Shown: piece by piece, positions 57,845-64,000 of the stretch | How the letters are laid out: each line of letters starts with the position of its first letter | Position numbering within the stretch: the first letter of the stretch is position 1 | Source: Notospermus geniculatus | Lineage: Eukaryota > Nemertea > Pilidiophora > Heteronemertea > Lineidae | Assembly (NCBI GenBank): GCA_002633025.1 | Contig: NMRB01001016.1 | Location: 82,732-146,731 of the forward strand | Direction of reading: 5' to 3' | DNA length: 64,000 bases | The notes under the pieces: generated by a model | Databases searched by the model: none | Told to the model about the DNA's origin: nothing | The model's input: the letters and a program-made list of their open reading frames with translations, nothing else | Translations under genes and position numbers: made by a program

Positions 57845-60253
57845 ATGAAATTAATTCACATCAGTCTTTTGCTGGGTGCGGCGTTCGTTTCCTCCGAGGC
57901 GTTCCTCTTCAACAGGAGGGAAAAGAAGCCGGCCATTTCGGGTACGTACACGAGAAAAATCGCTTCGTGCTCACACTTGAAAATTCACGCCTGTCATCGG
58001 TTAAAATTCTCTAATGAGTAAGCCTATATCACTGAATTACGACTGTAGGCTAATTAAGTTCTTGAAACTATTAAGGAACTACCTCAACGACTTACCCTGC
58101 AACCTTCATCGGTCAGGAAAATGATCCCGGATTTTGGTTCCAAGAGATATATATTTTGTTACCGACTTGGCCTACACACCAGCGGGAACTGCACGGTCCG
58201 ATGCTCCAGAATTAGATCGTGAACGCTGAAATTGAAAGCTTTGGGCGAGGGAATAACAAAGCTTTTGCCACGTTCGCGTTCGTTGTAGGGAGGTTTCGCA
58301 CATCTGACGAAACACGAAGTACGAATTGATACGAATTTGGACTTCACTTTACATGACGTAATGTCTTTCAGGAGATGGTTGGTACCACAAATATCGCCTG
58401 CTGCAAGAGCGTCTTTCAGTGTATGACGTTGACCGATAGAGGTACGGTGTATTAAATTTTATCTTTCGTTTCCACTTCGTATCTACGAAGTGGCAATTTG
58501 AAAATTCAAGATGCACCATAACTCTCTCGGTCTCCCGTGATATGCTAAAAGACGCACTGGCAGCAGAGACATTTGTGGTAGCAACCATCTCCAGAAATAC
58601 ATATCCTGGAAATGAAGTTAAATTTCGTATTTCGTACTTCGAGTTTCGTCAGATTTGCGAAACCTCCCTAGTAAACCGATGCGCGAACGCAGAAAAGCTT
58701 TGTTCAAAAGCTCCATGCACAGGACGAGAGCTCAGACGGAGGACTAAGTTCCTCCCGCATTCACATTCGTGGGTGCATTATGTAAAATAGGTCTAATACC
58801 AAAGAAATTTACCATTTTAGAAATCAACGAAAACTGCACAGAGCTTGCAAGTCAAGGAAACTGCGACTTCTACAACTGTTTCAACAACCGACACCAGTGC
58901 CGCGAGTTCCTGGTCGGAATGGCTCATGACTTGTGCGTGAAACTGGAGCAGAGAAGACCCCAGTTCACGATACCGGTGCGTGCCTTTGAATTGCTTACCC
59001 CTGTTTTCCGACCCAGTTTGCCCTCTCGCAGTGACCCCTGACTCTCGCAGGGGATGTTGCTGATCAGTTGATTCTGTCACACTGATTCAAACACGTCTAT
59101 AGCATCATTCCTATGTCCATTGTTCCTCTTCCGAACTTTTCAGGGGCAAAAATGGCTGCGCAACAACACCAACTGCATCATGGAGGAGCTGGTCCCATTG
59201 TATAGATCATCAGAGTTGAATTGTGATGACCTGACTGATGCTGGCTATAACAGCTATCAAAGCTGCGCCTTGGCTGGAAAGCCAAACGTTTGTGATATCT
59301 TCTGGGCCAACGCGGAACACTTCATGGCTGTCACCAACATGCGAAGTATGAGGTAAGTTGAAGAATGACGCAGGGCATTTAGCTGCCATTACCTGCTGAG
59401 ATTTTACCTCCCCGCAAATATGTATTACCCCGTTTTCCTGTGCTGCCACTGGATGAAGAATGAGAAATAGCACAGCAGACTGAGATACAACAAGAGGAAG
59501 AAGACAGAGATACAGCCACAAAAGGCAGACTGCGATTAGCCACAGGAGAAAGACAGAGTCACAGTCACAGCCACAGCCACAGAAGACAGACTGACAGACA
59601 GCCACATGAAGAAGACGGAGCCAAAGCCACAGAAGACAGACTGAGCTACAGCCACAGGAGAAAGATGGAGCCACACCCACAGGAGACAGAATGAGATACA
59701 GCCACACGAAGAAGACAGAGCCAAAGCCAAAGAAGACAGACTGAGATACAATCACAGGAGGAAGACGGAGCAACAGCCACCGATGAGACAGACTGAGATA
59801 CAGCCACATGAAGAAGACAGAGCCATAGCCACAGAAGACAGACTGAGATACAACCACAGGAGAAAGACGGTGCCACAGCCACAGAAGACAGACTGAGATA
59901 CACCACAGGAGAAAGATGGAGCACAGCCACAGAAGACAGACTGAGATACAACCATAGGAGAAAGACTGAGGCACAGCCACAGAAGGCAGATACAGGCACA
60001 GCAGGAAGACAGATCCACAGCGACAGAAGACAGACTGAGACACAGCCACAGGAGGAAGACACACAGCCAAACACTCAAAGAAGCTGAAGTACAGTAGGTG
60101 TTATCCGTTCCTCAAGTATGTGTTTGTTCTTTTTCTAGGAGTGCAAAGCATGCAGTTTCCACGATGGCACGTTGTGGGTTGCACGCCCTGCGAAGATTCA
60201 TAAGATACCTGACATCACATGATATCGAAGTTCCATCACCCTTCGATAAGTAA
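57845..60253 (+). CDS. Secreted stanniocalcin-like glycoprotein
   Basis: Exons 57845-57941, 58821-58975, 59144-59352 and 60139-60253 join in frame to 191 aa plus TAA. Stanniocalcins are secreted disulfide-rich glycoprotein hormones that affect calcium and phosphate handling in vertebrates; invertebrate roles are poorly known. Seen here: a signal peptide (MKLIHISLLLGAAFVSSEA), then NCTELASQGNCDFYNCFNNR with closely spaced cysteines (38, 47, 52, 59, 71), GQKWLRNNTNCIMEELVP, and a C-terminal half with four more cysteines, the pattern of invertebrate stanniocalcin-like proteins. Sequons at Asn37 and Asn91. It is shorter than vertebrate STC1/2 (about 250-300). I chose the ATG at 57845 because it directly starts the signal peptide; an in-frame GTG upstream is irrelevant. 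The family call rests on pattern memory; the secreted Cys-rich nature is certain. Confidence 0.7.
58287..58669. repeat. AGGGAGGTTTCGCA foldback in stanniocalcin-like intron 1
   Basis: Ends AGGGAGGTTTCGCACATCTG ACGAAAC and 'GTTTCGTCAGATTTGCGAAA CCTCCCT', inner CGAAGTACGAA / TTCGTACTTCG and more. Shares its outermost 10 bp with the AGGGAGGTTT MITEs but has a different interior. Confidence 0.8.
59471..60068. repeat. Minisatellite, ~60-bp units (ACAGCCACAGAAGACAGACT)
   Basis: About ten imperfect units with ACAGCCACAGAAGACAGACT, GAGATACAGCCACAGGAGAA and AGACGGAGC words. Purine-rich on the plus strand. In the last intron of the stanniocalcin-like gene. It creates long repetitive minus-strand frames that are not genes. 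Confidence 0.9.
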
Positions 60254-60855
60254 AGGCAAATGGAGGTCTATGCAAGGATCAAGAGGGAGCTTTACCCATG
60301 TGAGAGTTTTCTAGTGCGAGTTGGCTCTCAACAGGCAAGTCACCATTGTCGGTTTCCTAGCAGCTAACCCAGAGACCAACGAAACAAACGACCAGCCATT
60401 GTTTCCTATCGTTGTCCATACTACAGCCAATTCGCAGAAGAAAACTCTCATGTCAAGCAGCACAATTCTCTGCTGTTTGTGGATAATTCAGCACCTCTGC
60501 AGCCGGATCTTACATTTCTTCCAAAGCAATGATAGACTTCAGTCCTTCATTTGTACCGGTATTTACAAATCTTGCTAGTGGATATTCTGTGGCATGATAT
60601 CATTGCCCAGACCTACTTAAAGGACCAGGGGCCGTATGCATAAAACATCATAAGTGCAAAATTTTCCAAACAAAAGATATGTATGTTATAGATAATTCCA
60701 CGAGGGCTGCACCTTTGGCAAAGTTCAAAGAAATTTCTGTTTCTACATTTAAAAGAAGACAATAATTGACTAAATTTTTTATGAAATATTTTGTTCAAAT
60801 ATATTACTACTTAAATAATGGGTTGCAGGTGGTATACACCTGTGGTGTACATTGT

Positions 60856-60861
60856 AATAAA
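60856..60861 (+). terminator. Possible poly(A) signal of the stanniocalcin-like gene
   Basis: AATAAA about 600 bp after the stop at 60251, in AT-rich sequence. Positional evidence only. Confidence 0.4.
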
Positions 60862-62251
60862 CTGTATGAATCATAACAAAACACAAGGGAGCTGTCCTTG
60901 CACAAAAAGGGACGGTTTCATTATAAATATTGTTAGGTAGTGAAAACGCAACTGTAAATAAGTATGTATTTTAACACGAAATGATAGACTTTGCATATCA
61001 CGAGTCGGTCGATTTCAGAACACTCTCAAAAAATTACATTAACCTTGGACGGAGCTCATTTTGGAAGTATGTAGAAGTGCTATCAACAAAGTTTTTTGAG
61101 TGCAACAATTTTCTATAAGCAAAAAACAGAATACATTCCATCCTTAACTAGAAGCACTAGTAGGTCAAAATGAATTCTATTGCAAACCTTTGTTGTACAA
61201 TTTATACAAAAATACAGAAAGTATTCTATCCTTATTTGGAATCAGGCAAAACTGGTTCACAGGTCATCGTACATTTTCGTTGTACCATCCATTTGTAAAA
61301 ACAAAAAGAAATTGTCCTCGACTGTAGATATGTATAGACGAAATAGGATTGGTCATATTAAATTTCTGTGTATTTATAAGAAAAACGCTGATGTCCATTT
61401 TATGTTGTACTTTACTCTGAATGAATTCAACATGTTGGCCTTGGAAATCAATGTAGGGTGGAACATCCCTGCGGACCCCTCTGCTAGGAGGACACCTATC
61501 TAATAAGGAAACCAAATTTTAGCCCAAATTGTGGGTAGATTTCATCCATTATAACCTCCATAATCAGGACACCTCTTGATTACCGGTAAGGACACCATGC
61601 GTCAGTCTCAAACATGTCTTTTTCAGAAAGGTCACTCTGTACACTCTCATGAGGGTCACTTCAAAAGTAAAACACTTGTGCAGTGTCCTCTAATTCTACA
61701 GATAAACAATTTATGGTAAACACTTGAAAAGAATAGTGTCATGGCCGGAGATAAATGTTCAAAATAAAGACCAATTGAAAAAGTAACGAGTAACAACTTC
61801 AATATTTTGTTCAATGGAAAACAGATAACCTCTCTAGGAGAGGGTTATATCTATCCTTGAGAGATACTGCATTTTCTTTTTTACATTAGGCTTCTGTAAA
61901 CAGGTCACCACTTACCGGTGCTTAAGGACTTGGAGGAATTACACAGTATAATTCCTCCAAGTTAAGGATAAGGGAACCATTATGAGACCCATGGTAAACT
62001 TAGATTAAGCAGTTCATTGTCTTACTTCAAAAGAAATCTGACGTTACTAGGTTGCCCAGTGAGCTGAAAGCCCGAGTTAACATTTCAGTCCAGTACAGAA
62101 CGTCTATCCCAGCTTACCATTTTAGCAATTGCTGGTTCTCAGACAATATATTTCTCCTATCTTAGCACAGTCTCAGATTCAGGTCTGGTGGATCTGGGGG
62201 TTTTGTACTGGCCTGATGTGTACTTGAACCCTCTAAGCTGATAAAACATGA

Positions 62252-62390
62252 AGGGCCGTATTCAACAAGGGTGATCATCGTGCGATTAAGACTTAGATGC
62301 ATATAACTTCACTAAATGCACACACTTCCACCATGCATTTGTCGAACTTACACACGTCTAAGTCTTATACACCCTTTTTGAATACGGCCT
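62252..62390. repeat. Hairpin repeat (AGGGCCGTATTCAACAAGGG)
   Basis: Arms AGGGCCGTATTCAACAAGGG and 'CCCTTTTTGAATACGGCCT', inner 'TAAGACTTAGATGC / CTAAGTCTTA'. Related to the 'GGGCC.TATTCATAAAA' hairpins at 21351-21468 in design. Confidence 0.75.
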
Positions 62391-62600
62391 GAAATCTCAA
62401 CTTTTAATTGATGATGACAGTGGCAACACCCTCCCTTCCCTGGACTAGGCCTAGGCCTAAGTGGGAGATGGAAACAAATTCAAAGTTGACACAGACAAAA
62501 GCTCCAACTTGGATAATTTTCCAAGTCCACACTCACATCCTGCTCATTGTGCATTGGGAATGATTTTGAATACTTTCTAGCTTCCTCAACAATGTGAAAT

Positions 62601-63617
62601 CTAGGTGTCCAACTGACACAACAAGGCCACGCCTCTCATGATCCAAAAGTCTGGATTTCGGTCAACTGGCAAATTTACAGATGTTACAAAATTTGTTGAA
62701 TGTCCGGTAGATGATAGGGTTCCAGCCCTAGCAGACGTACGATACAAAGGACATTCGTATGTGTTCAGTGACGTGATGCTGCCTTCACGACTCCCAACCG
62801 ACATTGCAGGAGTGCTCTCTGACTTGGACGGACTATGGCCAGCCAACTGAAAGAAGTTAGACTAAAATTAGGCCAGGAATGAGATATTGAAATATTTCTA
62901 TGCATTTCCTCAGGGTAGGTTCAATAAAGCCAACACCATTGGATTTGACACTACGCTTTCAAGTCAGTACTTTTGTTACATGAAGGTAAGTCAAATGTAT
63001 GAGGTAAAAAATTGTCGAGTGGGCTGAAATGACTTTTTTATACCAACCTGTTTGGGTATGAAGTGTATTTCTGGTAGGTGTGAAAACCTTTCCCCAGGCA
63101 GTGAATCCTTCAGTGCCTTCCTCTCAATGTCCCAACATGCACCATCAATAAAGAGACCGAATATCAGAACCCCATCATCTGGTCGATTTGCACCCTTGAG
63201 AATTAATCAGAATAGACATGGCAATGAAAGCTCTAATGATTAGGAAGTGTTGTTTTACATTGAGAAATTCCTAATCAAATTTTTCTGTTATACAGAACAG
63301 GTAGCAACGCCACCCAGCTGTGAAAATTTTTGCTGTCTATGCATTTCCATTTGACCTTTGCTTCGCCCCGTGGTGATCCTATCGCCGACATGTTTACCGG
63401 TAAACTACATTGAGGAAAACCACGGACACGACACTGGATTTTAAATAAGCAGGGATTCTTACTTTAAATGCCTTCGTCTTGACATTAACCTTTTGCTTGA
63501 TGTCATATATTACATCCTTGTCAATGCTATCGTCTTGAATGTCAAAGCCGAATACAAGGGAGTCGACCGATACGCCAATCTTCCTTGCATGGTTTTGAAG
63601 CACTCCGGTCAGGAAAC
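62601..63617 (-). CDS. DNAH: Axonemal dynein heavy chain, C-terminal 181 residues (5' part beyond window)
   Basis: Exons 63617-63463, 63194-63048 and 62846-62601 join in frame and end in TAG. They encode the C-terminal region that follows the AAA+ motor ring: [20 protein letters not shown], then [19 protein letters not shown], then [25 protein letters not shown] and the terminal [14 protein letters not shown]. These are the signature blocks of axonemal dynein heavy chains, the motors of ciliary and flagellar beating. A 29-residue Ser/Gly-rich segment (from LAGHSPSK to SITSLNT) before the YECPLY block is longer than I expect for this loop. The first base of the first exon's codon comes from an exon beyond 64000. 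The exact DNAH paralogue is not assigned. Confidence 0.93.
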
Positions 63618-64000
63618 CTAGAATAGATAATGTCAAGTTAGAATCTGAACTTAGTAATATTCTCAATACAAGACATCACGTCATTATGATGTCATCACGA
63701 TGTCACATAGTGCATTTTTGTACATGAATGGCAGGTGCAACGTTTGTGATGCCACGCGGCGTCATGACGTCATGGACTGGAAAACCGGTCTATTGACACT
63801 GTAGTAGGTGAAATTTTTATACCTGACAGAGGAGAGGAAATCGCTTCGATGTAGTTTCCATGCATTACACAAGTGCACATACACTTTAGTGCCTGTTAGT
63901 ACCTCATCACTGCTACAGCCATATAGACGCTATGCATTGACGTCATCAAATGACGTCATCAATGGGTTTGACGCCACGTGTTGGATGGAAAGTGGACGGA
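63618..64000. other. Upstream dynein intron
   Basis: No exon found. Several GATGTCA/TGACGTCA words and the truncated CRE-rich foldback from 63922. Confidence 0.6.
63922..64000. repeat. TATAGAGGCTATGCA foldback, copy 2 (cut by window end)
   Basis: TATAGACGCTATGCATTGAC then GTCATCAAATGACGTCATCA, almost identical to 20849-20926. The right arm lies beyond 64000. Confidence 0.85.

Larger units (their letters stand above)
60254..62600. other. Gene-free region between stanniocalcin-like gene and dynein
   Basis: Convergent 3' flanks. Contains the probable stanniocalcin-like 3' UTR with AATAAA at 60856 and a hairpin repeat at 62252-62390. Frames at 61180-61503 and elsewhere show no domain. Confidence 0.55.

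Noticed and set aside
59210-60070. 286-codon minus-strand open frame rich in Leu/Ser/Cys/Gly/Val
   Set aside because: It is a translation of the 60-bp minisatellite (the two other minus frames are equally open), antisense to a real exon.
62638-62850. Plus-strand frame of 70 codons over the last dynein exon
   Set aside because: Antisense shadow; the minus strand carries the dynein C-terminus with matching splice sites and stop.
1-64000. CRISPR array, operon or prokaryotic genes
   Set aside because: Introns, animal domain architectures and eukaryotic repeats throughout; repeats are inverted pairs or SINEs, not evenly spaced direct repeats with spacers.

Overview
This is a metazoan nuclear window with split genes, GT-AG introns of 0.1-10 kb, clear animal protein families and a very high load of short inverted-repeat (foldback/MITE-like) elements and tRNA-derived SINEs. 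The gene set is an axonemal dynein, a ninjurin, a stanniocalcin-like protein and a receptor tyrosine phosphatase with a C-type lectin ectodomain. Together with the many AGGCCTA, TACATGTA and TACCGGTA words, this fits a marine invertebrate deuterostome, most likely an echinoderm or close relative. That assignment is inferred, not proven.

Layout. (1) 1780-24264, + strand: a 29-exon receptor protein tyrosine phosphatase. The 5' end is missing, 1343 codons are visible, and the order is C-type lectin / EGF / FN3 x2 / EGF / FN3 x3 / TM / active PTP D1 / pseudophosphatase D2. (2) 25979-42788, - strand: complete DNA primase large subunit PRIM2, with 11 coding exons, 536 codons and all four Fe-S cysteines. 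Its 9.8 kb last intron has a GC-AG splice pair and hosts decayed retroelement-like genes (an SGNH-hydrolase-like fragment and a gag/CCCH-finger-like ORF) plus two TATA/Inr cassettes. (3) 43.7-45.3 kb: a 0.7 kb tandem duplication without a recognised gene. (4) 46460-51613, + strand: a two-exon voltage-gated K+ channel (453 aa) with a Zn-type T1 domain and a normal pore but a degenerate S4; its intron holds duplicated foldback elements. (5) 55097-56234, - strand: a three-coding-exon ninjurin. (6) 57845-60253, + strand: a four-exon secreted stanniocalcin-like protein with a minisatellite in its last intron. (7) 62601-63617, - strand: the last three exons of an axonemal dynein heavy chain that continues past the window.

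The genes do not form a pathway. The receptor phosphatase and PRIM2 converge tail to tail, and the ninjurin and stanniocalcin-like genes diverge. Intergenic and intronic space is filled mainly by inverted-repeat elements, several of which are nested or occur as several copies in the window. Every exon was placed by reading splice signals and checking phase continuity. No transcript or database evidence was available.
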